Shown: piece after piece, positions 1 to 7,738 of the stretch
Numbering within the stretch: the stretch's first letter is position 1
Layout: each line of letters begins with the position of its first letter
Origin: DASPPK01 sp964399235
GTDB lineage: Archaea; Thermoproteota; Bathyarchaeia; Bathyarchaeales; Bathycorpusculaceae
DNA length: 29,909 nt
NCBI GenBank assembly: GCA_964399235.1
Contig: CAYNQC010000006.1
Span: 1 to 29,909 of the forward strand
Direction: 5' to 3'
Translations under genes and position numbers: made by a program
The notes under the pieces: generated by a model
The model's input: only the letters and a program-made list of their open reading frames with translations
The model's database searches: none
Told to the model about the DNA's origin: nothing

Positions 1-2368
1 TCTTTTCCATTTCCCGGATCTTAGACGCGAATTTTTCTCCTTCCGCCGCCGAAGCCCACAGAAGCTGCAGTCGCTCTTTGTTCAATCCGTTCTGCTCCAT
101 CTTTTTCCACATACGCTCGACACGCTTCTGCGTCTGAACGTTGGCGTTAATGTAATGGCAGTCTCCAATGTGGCAACCGCTCACCAAGACCGCGGCTGCA
201 CCTCGCGCAAACGCCCTTTCAACAAACTTTTGAGAAACGCGCCCCGAACACATCGTCCTAATGATGCGCGCGTGCGGCGGATACTGCATTCTGCTTACGC
301 CCGCAAAATCTGCGCCAGCATACGAACACCAGTTGCAGCAAAAGGCCACAGTCTTCTTGTCTGCATCTTTTTCCGTAATGGCATCTATCTCCGCATTGAT
401 CTGGTCATCTGTGAAGTGGTTCTGCGTAAGCGCCCCAAACGCACATTCAGCGGCACACGTGCCGCATCCACCGCATGCTGCCTCAATGATTTCCACACAT
501 TTCTTTTCCTTGTCAAGCGTAATCGCGTTGTAAGGACAAACCTTGACACAGAGACCACATGCCTTGCACTTCTCTGGAAACGACAAAGGCGTTATCGCTT
601 CAACGGTCACTTTACCCTGAGCCATCAATATACCTGCACGACCCGCGGCGGCACTTGCCTGCGTCACACTGTCTTTTATGTCCTTCGGACCTTCGGCGCA
701 ACCGGCGAAAAATATCCCGCCCGTAGCGGCGTCTACGGGTCTCAGCTTAGGATGAGCTTCCAGGAAGAAGCCATCTTGATTTCTCGAAAGTGTCAACAAG
801 CGTTGGATCATTTCACTGTCTTTTCTCGATTCCAACCCGATAGAGAGAATCGCCATGTCAGCCTTTATCTTGTAAATCTCGTTTTTCAGCGTGTTTTCGC
901 CGATGAGCCAAAGGTTGTGCGTTTTCTTATTCTCCCTTATTTCAGCCGGAAGTCCGCGAATGAAAACCACGCCTTCCTTTCTTGCCCGCTTGTACAGGTC
1001 TTCAAAGCCTTTTCCAAACGCTCTTATGTCGACATAAAAAACGTAGATTTCCGTGTCTGGCCAGTGTTCCTTGATCAGCAAACTGTCTTTGATAGTGTTC
1101 ATGCAGCAAACGTTGCTGCAATACAGTCTTCCAGCACCGTCTGAACGCGAACCGACACATTGGACGAATGCTACACGCTTCGGAAGCTGCTTATCGCTAG
1201 GCCTAAGCAGGTGCCCCGCGGACGGACCGCCTGCGTTGATCAACCTTTCAAACTCAAGTGACGTGATGACGTTTGGATACTTGCCATAACCATAATTAGG
1301 CAACACCGAAGGATCGAAAACATCCGCGCCAGTTGCAACTACTATCGTGCCTACTTCAATTTCCTCTGTTTCCGGCTTCATATCGAAATTGATCGCCTGT
1401 CTATCGCATGCCTTTACGCATTTGTCACAGGTGATTATGCCTTCCTTATTCAGGCAAAGGTTCATGTCAATAATGTACGTGGACGGCACTGCCTGAGCAA
1501 ACGGCGTGTAGATTCCATGTCTCGTCGCCAATCCCACGTCGAACTCGTTTGGCGCAACGATAGGACAGACCTTAATGCATTCGCCGCATGCCGAACAATC
1601 CTTTGTAACATAACGCGGTTTTCTGAGAACTTTCACGTGGAAGTTACCGATGTAGCCTTTCACCTCGGCAACTTCGCTGTTTGTCAACAACTCAATATTG
1701 GGATGATGACCAACATCAGACATCTTCGGCGCAAGGATACATATCGAACAGTCCATTGTTGGAAAAGTCTTGTCTATACGCGCCATCATCCCGCCAATGC
1801 TTGGCTCTTTCTCAACCATGTACACCTTGTAGCCCGTGTCTGCAAGGTCCAGCGCGGCTTGGATGCCTGCAACCCCTCCACCTATGACCAATGTCTTTCT
1901 AGTAATCGGAACTTCTGCTTCTTCAGCCGGCTGAAGCAAAGCAGCCTTGGCAACAGCCATCTTCACAAGATCTTTAGCCTTATCCGTAGCAGATTTACGG
2001 TCATAAAGGTGAACCCAACTGCAGTGTTCACGTATATTAGCCATCTCAAATAGATACTTATTCAATCCCGCGTCTTCACACGTCTTCCTGAAGGTCGGCT
2101 CATGAAGCCTAGGCGAGCAAGAAGCCACGACAACCCGGTTGAGCCCCTGTTCTTTGATGTCCTTTTTTATTCCCGCTTGACCTTGATCGGAACAAGTGTA
2201 AAGGTTATCCTGCGCAAGCACAACGTTCGGCAAAGTCGCAGCATATTTTGCCACATCAGCGCAGTCAACAGAACCCGCTATGTTTAATCCGCAGTGACAG
2301 ACGTAGACGCCTATTCTCGGCTGCTCTTCTTGTTTTGCTTGTCGTTTGCTTTCTTTGTCTTCAACCAT
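1..2368 (-). CDS. hdrA: HdrA-MvhD fusion, CoB-CoM heterodisulfide reductase subunit A-like (3' end outside window)
   Basis: FAD and iron-sulfur core of soluble Hdr-type electron-transfer complexes, known in other lineages for flavin-based electron bifurcation; cytoplasmic. About 789 residues are visible. In order: an N-terminal CHCG (C24, C26); the FAD Rossmann motif GGGVAGIQAA near residue 160; the HdrA cluster motif MDCSICILAPKM near 206-217; ferredoxin motifs CSACGECIKVCP near 258 and CDKCVKACD near 312; a second ferredoxin pair, CKACGLCVKVCP near 597 and CGGCGTCAAEC near 629. From about residue 665 it continues into an MvhD domain with FCCNWC, MCSGR and GCHIGDCHY, the delta subunit that carries a 2Fe-2S cluster and normally docks an electron donor. 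The ATG at 2368 lies 4 bases after the stop of the upstream gene, and GGTGA overlapping that stop serves as ribosome site, so the two are translationally coupled. The frame is open to the left edge; the MvhD domain looks essentially complete, so few residues are missing. Confidence 0.95.
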   Translation of the reverse strand, partial: MVEDKESKRQAKQEEQPRIGVYVCHCGLNIAGSVDCADVAKYAATLPNVVLAQDNLYTCSDQGQAGIKKDIKEQGLNRVVVASCSPRLHEPTFRKTCEDAGLNKYLFEMANIREHCSWVHLYDRKSATDKAKDLVKMAVAKAALLQPAEEAEVPITRKTLVIGGGVAGIQAALDLADTGYKVYMVEKEPSIGGMMARIDKTFPTMDCSICILAPKMSDVGHHPNIELLTNSEVAEVKGYIGNFHVKVLRKPRYVTKDCSACGECIKVCPIVAPNEFDVGLATRHGIYTPFAQAVPSTYIIDMNLCLNKEGIITCDKCVKACDRQAINFDMKPETEEIEVGTIVVATGADVFDPSVLPNYGYGKYPNVITSLEFERLINAGGPSAGHLLRPSDKQLPKRVAFVQCVGSRSDGAGRLYCSNVCCMNTIKDSLLIKEHWPDTEIYVFYVDIRAFGKGFEDLYKRARKEGVVFIRGLPAEIRENKKTHNLWLIGENTLKNEIYKIKADMAILSIGLESRKDSEMIQRLLTLSRNQDGFFLEAHPKLRPVDAATGGIFFAGCAEGPKDIKDSVTQASAAAGRAGILMAQGKVTVEAITPLSFPEKCKACGLCVKVCPYNAITLDKEKKCVEIIEAACGGCGTCAAECAFGALTQNHFTDDQINAEIDAITEKDADKKTVAFCCNWCSYAGADFAGVSRMQYPPHARIIRTMCSGRVSQKFVERAFARGAAAVLVSGCHIGDCHYINANVQTQKRVERMWKKMEQNGLNKERLQLLWASAAEGEKFASKIREMEK

Positions 2369-2372
2369 CGTT

Positions 2373-3806
2373 TCACCGTTCCAAGGTCTTGACGTAATCT
2401 TCAATCGATTTTGCCGCCCGCTTCCCATCGCGGATCGCCTCAATGACGGACGCTGGACCGCTCACAGCGTCCCCGCCTCCGAAAACTCCCTTAACACTCG
2501 TCTCCAGCGTCACGGGGTCCACCCACAAAGTACCATCTTCGTTCAATTCAACGTCTTTGGGCAGGAAACCCAAGTCAGGGGTCTCGCCTGTCGCCAGAAT
2601 CACCATATCTGTCTCACGTTTGAACTCTGAACCTTCCACTGGAACCGCTTTCTTTCGCCCGGTTTCGTCGGGTTCACCCAACTGCATGCGGACACATTCG
2701 ATCCCAGCAACCTTCCCATTTTCACCCAACACTCTTTTAGGTGACACGAGAAACTCAATTTTCACTCCCTCATGTTCTGCTTCTTCAACTTCACGCAGAT
2801 TGGCAGGCATCTCGTCCTTCGACCTGCGATATAGTATTGTGACCTGATCCGCCCCAAGACAACGTGCAGTTCTGGATGCGTCTACCGCAACGTTTCCTCC
2901 GCCTATTATCACAACGTTCTTTCCAACTTCGACTTTTTTGCCCCGGTTAGCTTCCCATAAAAAGTCAAGAGCATGCATGACTCCCTTCAATTCTGAACCT
3001 TCGATTTTCAACCGATGGCTCTTGTGCGCCCCTGCTCCGATGAAGACAGCTTTGTAACCTTCCTTTTTCAAGGCTGCAAAATGCAGGGCTTCACCGATCT
3101 TGGTACCTGTCTTGATTTCTACGCCTAAATCCTTTATGAATTGGATTTCCTTGTCAACGATCTCTTTGGGCAAACGTTTTTCAGGTATGCCTTTCCTCAA
3201 CATTCCGCCTGCTTCCGGAAGCTCCTCAAAAACCGTGACCGCGTATCCCTTGCTGCCAAGCTCATATGCAACTGCCAGTCCTGCAGGCCCCGAACCGATC
3301 ACCGCAATCTTCTCTCTAGAACCCTTGGCGGCTTTCTCCTTTTTCCCATATTTAACATGCTCTTCCCGCATGTGCTCAATACTATGCAGGACCTCGTCAG
3401 TCTTCAATCCCGCACGTTCTGGATGGAAACACACCAAAGTGGTCACAAGTGGGAGAGGAACATTCTTGATGATTTTCTGAAGAGCCTTGCCAAAACCTTG
3501 AATGTGCCCACGCTTCGCGGCAACCGAACGCATGAACAAGAATATCTCCGGCAGGTTCAAAGCCTGTGGGCAACGATTATGGCACCTGTAACACCAAGCG
3601 CAATACCAAATTGCGTCTGAACTCAAAACTCCTTCAGGATCGGCATAAATATCTTCGAGAAGCCGCCTTGGACTGTATTCGTCCCCAAGCATTTCGTTCA
3701 TCGGGCAACTGGCCGTACATATGCCGCATTCAAAGCAGTTCTTGAGTCTCTCGGCGTCGAAGATTTTCTCATGTATTTCCTTGGCCAAAGCGGTTGAGTG
3801 TTCCAA
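2373..3806 (-). CDS. HdrC-like 4Fe-4S domain fused to GltD/NfnB-like NAD(P)H oxidoreductase
   Basis: Predicted cytoplasmic flavoprotein passing electrons between NAD(P)H and iron-sulfur partners. Residues 1-100 form an HdrC-like alpha-helical ferredoxin domain with two four-cysteine sets: C24, C27, C30, C34 and C69, C72, C75, C79. From about 165 it is GltD-like (small subunit of glutamate synthase and relatives): FAD motif GSGPAG at 171-176, nucleotide motif GGGNVAVD at 302-309, YRRS at 325-328 typical of NADPH-binding members, and the C-terminal GGDAVSGPASVIEAI flavin motif. The start is TTG at 3806, chosen because GGAGGA at 3820-3815 sits 8 bases upstream and no in-frame ATG exists nearby. 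First gene of the operon with the HdrA-MvhD fusion. The context suggests it replaces a hydrogenase as the NAD(P)H module for HdrA. Cofactor preference is an inference from YRRS. No glutamate synthase large subunit is present, so a GltD role is unlikely. Confidence 0.9.
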   Translation of the reverse strand: MEHSTALAKEIHEKIFDAERLKNCFECGICTASCPMNEMLGDEYSPRRLLEDIYADPEGVLSSDAIWYCAWCYRCHNRCPQALNLPEIFLFMRSVAAKRGHIQGFGKALQKIIKNVPLPLVTTLVCFHPERAGLKTDEVLHSIEHMREEHVKYGKKEKAAKGSREKIAVIGSGPAGLAVAYELGSKGYAVTVFEELPEAGGMLRKGIPEKRLPKEIVDKEIQFIKDLGVEIKTGTKIGEALHFAALKKEGYKAVFIGAGAHKSHRLKIEGSELKGVMHALDFLWEANRGKKVEVGKNVVIIGGGNVAVDASRTARCLGADQVTILYRRSKDEMPANLREVEEAEHEGVKIEFLVSPKRVLGENGKVAGIECVRMQLGEPDETGRKKAVPVEGSEFKRETDMVILATGETPDLGFLPKDVELNEDGTLWVDPVTLETSVKGVFGGGDAVSGPASVIEAIRDGKRAAKSIEDYVKTLER

Positions 3807-3840
3807 TACAGGCGTCCTCCTAACTACTGCCTCTCCCCAA

Positions 3841-3848
3841 GATATAAA
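3841..3848 (-). promoter_or_regulatory. TATA box of the Hdr/GltD operon
   Basis: TTTATATC on the minus strand, about 40 bases before the TTG start. A start of transcription 22-27 bases downstream would leave a short leader that still contains GGAGGA. The same octamer serves the divergent gene at 3907-3914. Confidence 0.55.
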
Positions 3849-3850
3849 AG

Positions 3851-3864
3851 TTTACAAACGTAAA
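3851..3864. promoter_or_regulatory. Inverted repeat beside the Hdr/GltD TATA box (possible operator)
   Basis: Perfect inverted repeat TTTAC-N4-GTAAA lying immediately upstream of the minus-strand TATA box, where the BRE element and TFB would sit. A dimeric regulator bound here could block TFB. The arms are only five bases, so chance is possible. Confidence 0.3.
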
Positions 3865-3906
3865 GGTTCTGACCATGCATACGCGGAATGAGACGCCTCA
3901 AACAAG

Positions 3907-3914
3907 TTTATATC
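3907..3914 (+). promoter_or_regulatory. TATA box for the dehydrogenase gene at 3958
   Basis: TTTATATC preceded by an A-rich BRE-like stretch, about 48 bases before the ATG. This predicts a leader of about 20 bases holding GGAG at 3943-3946. Confidence 0.55.
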
Positions 3915-3957
3915 ATAAAACACCGGAAAGCATCAAACAACAGGAGAAACAGAGGTC

Positions 3958-4992
3958 ATGGAGAAAATCAAAGTCCTAGCCTACGGAATCGGCGTCGTCG
4001 GCGGATTGATAGCAAAATCACTGCTTGAAAAGGAAGGAGTCGAAATCGTCGGCGCAGTCGACATCGACAAGAACAAAGTCGGCAAGGATTTGGGCGATGC
4101 CCTGGGCATGAAGAGGAAACTCGGCGTCAAAGTTGTCAATGATATGGATTCCGCGCTTTCAAAGACAAAACCGGACATTGCCGTGCATGCTACGTCATCC
4201 TATCTCAAGGACACCTTCTCTCAAATAGCGTCCATCACAAGCCATGGCATCAACGTTGTGTCAACATGCGAAGAACTGTCATACCCATACCTGTCGGAAA
4301 CCGAACTTTCAGTGAAGCTGGACGCCTTGGCCAAGAAACATGACGTAACCATTTTGGGAACAGGTATCAACCCCGGCTATCTGATGGACACCCTTGTCAT
4401 AACTCTGACTGCACCATGCCAGAAAATAGAAAGAATCGTTGCAGTAAGAGTGATGAACGCAGCCACTAGACGCTTGCCTTTTCAGAAAAAAATAGGCGCA
4501 GGACTTTCGCCGGCAGAGTTCAAGCAGAGCATCGCGAAAAAGAAAATCACAGGACACGTCGGGCTTGAACAGTCCATCGCAATGATCGCGGACGCTCTGG
4601 CATGGAAACTTGATATGACAATCGTCGAACCAGTCGAACCAGTCATCGCCAAGAAGCAGGTTCAAAGCCAAGACATCAAAGTCAAAGTTGGAATGGTAGC
4701 AGGCCTGAAACAGAAAGCAAAAGGCATAATGAAAGGCAAAGCAATCATAACCCTGGATTTTCAAGCATACATAGGTGCCGAAGAAGAGTATGATGCCGTA
4801 ACAATCAAAGGAGTCCCCGACATCAATGAAAAAATCAGCCCATGTGTACACGGGGACTTGGCAACAATCGCAATGATCATCAATTCAATTCCAAAGGTGA
4901 TCAATGCCCCAGCAGGTCTGCTCACCATGAAAGATTTGCCCGCCCCTTCAGCCGTAGTTGAAGACATGCGTAAATACGTCAAGAAAGTCTAA
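3958..4992 (+). CDS. DapB-fold dehydrogenase, 2,4-diaminopentanoate dehydrogenase-like
   Basis: Predicted NAD(P)-dependent oxidoreductase, 344 residues. The N-terminal Rossmann fold has GIGVVG at residues 10-15 and an acidic strand end (AVDID) expected to hold the ribose. The middle contains GTGINPGYLMDTL, the signature region of 2,4-diaminopentanoate dehydrogenases, which share the N-terminal domain of dihydrodipicolinate reductase. Length fits that family. The known enzyme acts in clostridial ornithine fermentation, but no ornithine aminomutase or thiolase genes lie nearby, so the substrate here is unknown and may be another amino-acid-derived compound. It has its own TATA box; GGAG lies 11 bases before the ATG and GAGGT directly before it. 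moaE follows after 11 bases. A role in lysine synthesis is less likely because the DapB C-terminal signature was not recognised. Confidence 0.75.
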   Translation: MEKIKVLAYGIGVVGGLIAKSLLEKEGVEIVGAVDIDKNKVGKDLGDALGMKRKLGVKVVNDMDSALSKTKPDIAVHATSSYLKDTFSQIASITSHGINVVSTCEELSYPYLSETELSVKLDALAKKHDVTILGTGINPGYLMDTLVITLTAPCQKIERIVAVRVMNAATRRLPFQKKIGAGLSPAEFKQSIAKKKITGHVGLEQSIAMIADALAWKLDMTIVEPVEPVIAKKQVQSQDIKVKVGMVAGLKQKAKGIMKGKAIITLDFQAYIGAEEEYDAVTIKGVPDINEKISPCVHGDLATIAMIINSIPKVINAPAGLLTMKDLPAPSAVVEDMRKYVKKV

Positions 4993-5003
4993 CTCGACAC
5001 ACC

Positions 5004-5510
5004 ATGATATTTATCGAGCGATTTACCAGCTCTCCTTTAATTGTGGTGTCAAACCTGACAAAGAGAACAGGGGTACATCAAAAAGGAACATTCTCCATCG
5101 AAGATGCCATGAAACATGTTAGGGCACTGCCTGATTTTGCGAAGGCTGGAGCCATTGCACTTTTTATCGGGGTAGCCCGCGGTCATTCAGCAAAAGGCGA
5201 AAAAGTCGAAAATCTCAAACTGGAAGCATACGAAGAAAAAGCCGATGAAGTGCTGACAAAAATATCGAACGACCTGAAGAAAAAACCGGGGATCGTGGAT
5301 GTTCAAATTCATCATCTGCTAGGCGAATTCGACGTTGGCGAAGACTTAGTTTACGTTTTAGTGGCAGGATCACACCGTCAACAAGTGTTCCCAGTTCTGG
5401 AAGAAGCGGTTGAAAGGTACAAGCAAGAAGCCCCTATCTTCAAAAAAGAGTCAATCACAACAAAGAAAGGCAAGAAAGAGGCTTACTGGACGGAAGAACG
5501 CGATGTATAG
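5004..5510 (+). CDS. moaE: Molybdopterin synthase catalytic subunit MoaE
   Basis: Large subunit of molybdopterin synthase, which transfers sulfur from thiocarboxylated MoaD to cyclic pyranopterin monophosphate in molybdenum/tungsten cofactor synthesis; cytoplasmic. Family marks are GAIALFIGVARG near residues 49-60, LEAYEE, VQIHHLLGEFDVGEDLVYV, SHRQQVF and the Lys-rich active-site segment APIFKKES followed by KEAYW. No MoaD, MoaA or MoaC is visible in the window. The start is uncertain: the ATG at 5004 has no ribosome site and sits on a TATA-like ATATTTATC at 5007-5015, so GTG at 5043 or 5046, giving a protein starting SNLTKRTG, is a real alternative. The conserved domain begins after both. 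The gene follows the dehydrogenase by 11 bases and may be co-transcribed. Confidence 0.88.
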   Translation: MIFIERFTSSPLIVVSNLTKRTGVHQKGTFSIEDAMKHVRALPDFAKAGAIALFIGVARGHSAKGEKVENLKLEAYEEKADEVLTKISNDLKKKPGIVDVQIHHLLGEFDVGEDLVYVLVAGSHRQQVFPVLEEAVERYKQEAPIFKKESITTKKGKKEAYWTEERDV

Positions 5511-5530
5511 GCTGTTGTTTCCAAGAAAGG

Positions 5531-5538
5531 TTATAAGT
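5531..5538 (+). promoter_or_regulatory. TATA box for the DUF47/PhoU-like gene
   Basis: TTATAAGT about 30 bases before the ATG at 5566, placing transcription start near the ATG, so the mRNA may be almost leaderless. Confidence 0.5.
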
Positions 5539-5565
5539 AAACAAAAAAACGTAGTGTAAACGGAG

Positions 5566-6243
5566 ATGCAGTGTTTGGAAAAAAGAAGTTACGCGTGGTT
5601 TGAAAAACGTCGAAGGACAAAGGCCCTAGACTTGGCTCAAGAACAGATCACGAAAGCTATCGACACCGTAACCCTGCTTCATCAAGCAATGCAAAGCATA
5701 TCACAAGGAAATTCGAAAGAGGCAATGTTGCGCATCCAGAACCTCTTCAAGGCCGAAGAAGAAGTTGACGTGCTGCGAACCGAAGTCTTCAAGGAACTGT
5801 CAAAAGGCGCAGCATTGTTTGCCGATTACCGCGAAGACCTGCTTCACCTCGTCAAGAGACTCGACACTCTTGCTGACCATGTCAAGGATGCGGCAAGATG
5901 CATGGAAATGCTCGGAGAAACTGAACTTCCTAGAGAACTCTGCGAAAACACGGTGTCCATGACCGGCGCCCTTGTAGACTGTTCTCGCGCCCTCCGGATC
6001 AGCATTGAGAAGCTTTCAGTGGCCCCGGCTGAAGCTATTGAAGGCTCTAAGCGAGTTGAAGATATAGAGCACGGAATAGACGAAGACTACTTGAAAACCA
6101 AGAAGCTCTTCGTAAAATACGGACAAGAAATGAACCCAGGCGCCCTCGTAATCTATGACGATTTAATCGAGTTCATCGAACAAGCCGCTGACATGTGCGC
6201 AGACACTGCGGACTACATCGTGATCCTTTCCAGCAGAGAATAA
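5566..6243 (+). CDS. DUF47 / PhoU-like protein
   Basis: All-helical protein of 225 residues matching the DUF47 (PhoU_div) pattern: AWFEKRRRTKALDLA at the N-terminus, repeated amphipathic helices, DYREDLLHLVKRLDTLADHVKDAARCME in the middle and DDLIEFIEQAADMCADTADYIVIL at the end. Acidic clusters such as DTLADHVKDA and EQAADMCADTAD resemble the metal-binding E/DxxxD motifs of PhoU. Such proteins often accompany PiT-type phosphate permeases and probably modulate phosphate uptake, but no permease lies here. Start: ATG at 5566 is directly preceded by GGAG, too close for a normal ribosome site. TTG at 5575 has that GGAG nine bases upstream and would give a protein starting with EKRSYAW, so either may be used. 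Confidence 0.8.
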   Translation: MQCLEKRSYAWFEKRRRTKALDLAQEQITKAIDTVTLLHQAMQSISQGNSKEAMLRIQNLFKAEEEVDVLRTEVFKELSKGAALFADYREDLLHLVKRLDTLADHVKDAARCMEMLGETELPRELCENTVSMTGALVDCSRALRISIEKLSVAPAEAIEGSKRVEDIEHGIDEDYLKTKKLFVKYGQEMNPGALVIYDDLIEFIEQAADMCADTADYIVILSSRE

Positions 6244-6304
6244 GGGCCACCGTGATCTCATGTTTCCAGCTCGAATCTCAAACACCGACCGTGGTCCAGG
6301 ATTT
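6244..6304 (+). terminator. Possible 3' hairpin after the DUF47 gene
   Basis: GGGCCAC at 6244-6250 can pair with GTGGTCC at 6291-6297 (one G-U pair, loop about 40 bases), followed by TTTT at 6301-6304. A T6 run at 6348-6353 lies just before the next gene and may be the actual release site. The long loop makes this tentative. Confidence 0.25.
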
Positions 6305-6355
6305 TCTAACATGCCCATTCCCTAGAATGCTACAGACAAGCTCCCTCTTTTTTGG

Positions 6356-7111
6356 ATGTCAATTATGCCAACGCTAATTGCAGGCAAGAAGGCAATAGAA
6401 TGCAAGCTTGTCGTTTTTGACAAAGATGGCACCTTGATTGACTATCGCGAGGTGGATTTTGAACTGGCGCGAGCTCGAAGAAAAACCATTGAACAACTTG
6501 TCGGGAAGGAAGCTGCAGATCTCTGGGAACGGGCCGTCGGCGTGAATCTGAAAGAGAACAAGATGGATTTTCACGGCCCATTGGGAACATTGTCAGAGAG
6601 AGACGAGCTATTGGTTGCAACCACGGCTTTGTACTTGAAAGGATACCAATTGGAAGAAGCCAGACAGCTTGCCCAGAAAGCATACAGTTTGGCCGACGAG
6701 GCAATGAAGTCTCCCTACGGTTCTGTCCTTTTAGAGGGCGTTACAAGAGCGTTACAGAAATTGAAAAAACACGGGTTCAAGTTGGCAATCGCTTCGACTT
6801 ACGCTCATAAACGAACAGCCGAGTCGCTGGAAACCTTGGGGATCGCATCACTTTTCGATGCAGTCGTTGGGCCCGAAGACGTAATCAATGGTAAACCATC
6901 ACCTGACATGATTTTTGAGCTTCTAGAGGAAGCGAACTGCAGGGCGGATGAAACCGTCATGGTGGGGGATTCCATGTCTGACATGAAGATGGGGAAAAAT
7001 GCCAACGTCAAAGCGTGCATCGGGGTTTTGACAGGCATCACCCAACGGCAAGACCTGGAGAAACTTGCAGACGTAGTCATCGATTCAGTTGCGCAGCTGG
7101 ACTTAATCTAG
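6356..7111 (+). CDS. HAD-superfamily phosphatase, phosphoglycolate phosphatase-like
   Basis: Cytoplasmic HAD hydrolase of 251 residues with all four motifs: FDKDGT with nucleophile D22 and acid/base D24, IAST with S147/T148, K180 in GKPSPDM, and GDSMSDM with Mg-binding D205 and D209. The helical cap between residues 30 and 125 fits the C1-cap subclass that includes phosphoglycolate and beta-phosphoglucomutase-type phosphatases. The substrate cannot be told from sequence. The start could be ATG at 6356 or ATG at 6365; neither has a clear ribosome site. It follows the DUF47 gene by about 110 bases with a T6 run in between, so it may be a separate unit. Confidence 0.85.
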   Translation: MSIMPTLIAGKKAIECKLVVFDKDGTLIDYREVDFELARARRKTIEQLVGKEAADLWERAVGVNLKENKMDFHGPLGTLSERDELLVATTALYLKGYQLEEARQLAQKAYSLADEAMKSPYGSVLLEGVTRALQKLKKHGFKLAIASTYAHKRTAESLETLGIASLFDAVVGPEDVINGKPSPDMIFELLEEANCRADETVMVGDSMSDMKMGKNANVKACIGVLTGITQRQDLEKLADVVIDSVAQLDLI

Positions 7112-7174
7112 AATATTCATCACAATGCACACGAAATGTCTGTTAGCAGAAGGATGATGTTTAAAGAAAGAAAA

Positions 7175-7209
7175 GGCGATGTGCTCGCCGGTGGGTACTT
7201 GGTTTTTTT
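7175..7209 (+). terminator. Hairpin plus T7 tract after the HAD gene
   Basis: GGCGA-TGTGC-TCGCC (7175-7189) forms a five-base-pair stem, followed 13 bases later by TTTTTTT at 7203-7209. It lies between the plus-strand HAD gene and the stop of the convergent Alba gene. Archaeal termination depends mainly on the T tract. Confidence 0.5.
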
Positions 7210-7220
7210 AAGATTTTCGT

Positions 7221-7508
7221 CTAGTCTTTGGCTAGCGTTATTTCCATTGTCGAAACCATTCGTGCACCGCTTTCGCCTTCTCTGGCTGGCATGGACTCTG
7301 TGCCTATGGCAATCTTTGAAACTTTAAGGTCTTTCAAGAAGCGGCTTCTTGTTATCTCGGCAACATCAACTGCTGTCGTTATAGCCTGTCCGCGCGCCTT
7401 CAAGGTTATCTCTTTTGCGTTGCCGGCCGATAGGCTTGTTATTATAGCCAGGACGTAGCTCATTGCTGGTTTCCTTCCAATGAAAACAATCTTCGAATTC
7501 TCTGTCAT
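7221..7508 (-). CDS. albA: Alba, archaeal DNA/RNA-binding chromatin protein
   Basis: Small dimeric nucleic-acid-binding protein that coats DNA, and often RNA, in many archaea; 95 residues. Diagnostic segments are IGRKPAMSYVLA (residues 10-21), where R12 and K13 match the DNA-contacting basic pair whose Lys is acetylated in Sulfolobus, then LKARGQAITTAVDVAEITRSRF (residues 36-57) and IAIGTE. Start: ATG at 7508 is chosen because GGAGTGA at 7520-7514 sits five bases upstream; the GTG at 7517 that would add three residues lies inside that ribosome site. It has its own promoter and a fairly long leader. Single-gene unit, convergent with the HAD gene on one side and divergent from a second HAD gene on the other. 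Confidence 0.95.
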   Translation of the reverse strand: MTENSKIVFIGRKPAMSYVLAIITSLSAGNAKEITLKARGQAITTAVDVAEITRSRFLKDLKVSKIAIGTESMPAREGESGARMVSTMEITLAKD

Positions 7509-7561
7509 TTTCTTCACTCCTTTTGTTTTTTGTTGTGTGTAGCGTTGTGCCTCTGTGTTGT

Positions 7562-7575
7562 GTTCTGAACAGAAC
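7562..7575. promoter_or_regulatory. Inverted repeat in the Alba leader
   Basis: GTTCT-N4-AGAAC just downstream of the predicted transcription start of the Alba gene. It could be a repressor site or an RNA hairpin, perhaps autoregulatory since Alba binds nucleic acid. The arms are short and it may be chance. Confidence 0.25.
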
Positions 7576-7605
7576 GCTACCGCGGTCTATTAATGCACAG
7601 GTCTC

Positions 7606-7614
7606 CTTTATAAA
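7606..7614 (-). promoter_or_regulatory. TATA box of the Alba gene
   Basis: TTTATAAAG on the minus strand. Predicted transcription start is near 7583-7587, giving a leader of about 75 bases, long for this window. Confidence 0.5.
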
Positions 7615-7738
7615 CGCGATGAATACGCTATTCTATGTCATTGCTCTATTTCAAAGCTTCTTCCAACGTTCACTCGAAAGAACTATGTAGCCGAAGATTG
7701 ATTTCACTAGTCGCGCATGATTGGATCGAGGCAGAAGA

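Noticed and set aside
155..1144. 329-residue open frame on the plus strand
   Set aside because: Antisense to HdrA, whose iron-sulfur and FAD motifs are unmistakable; the translated product has no domain pattern.
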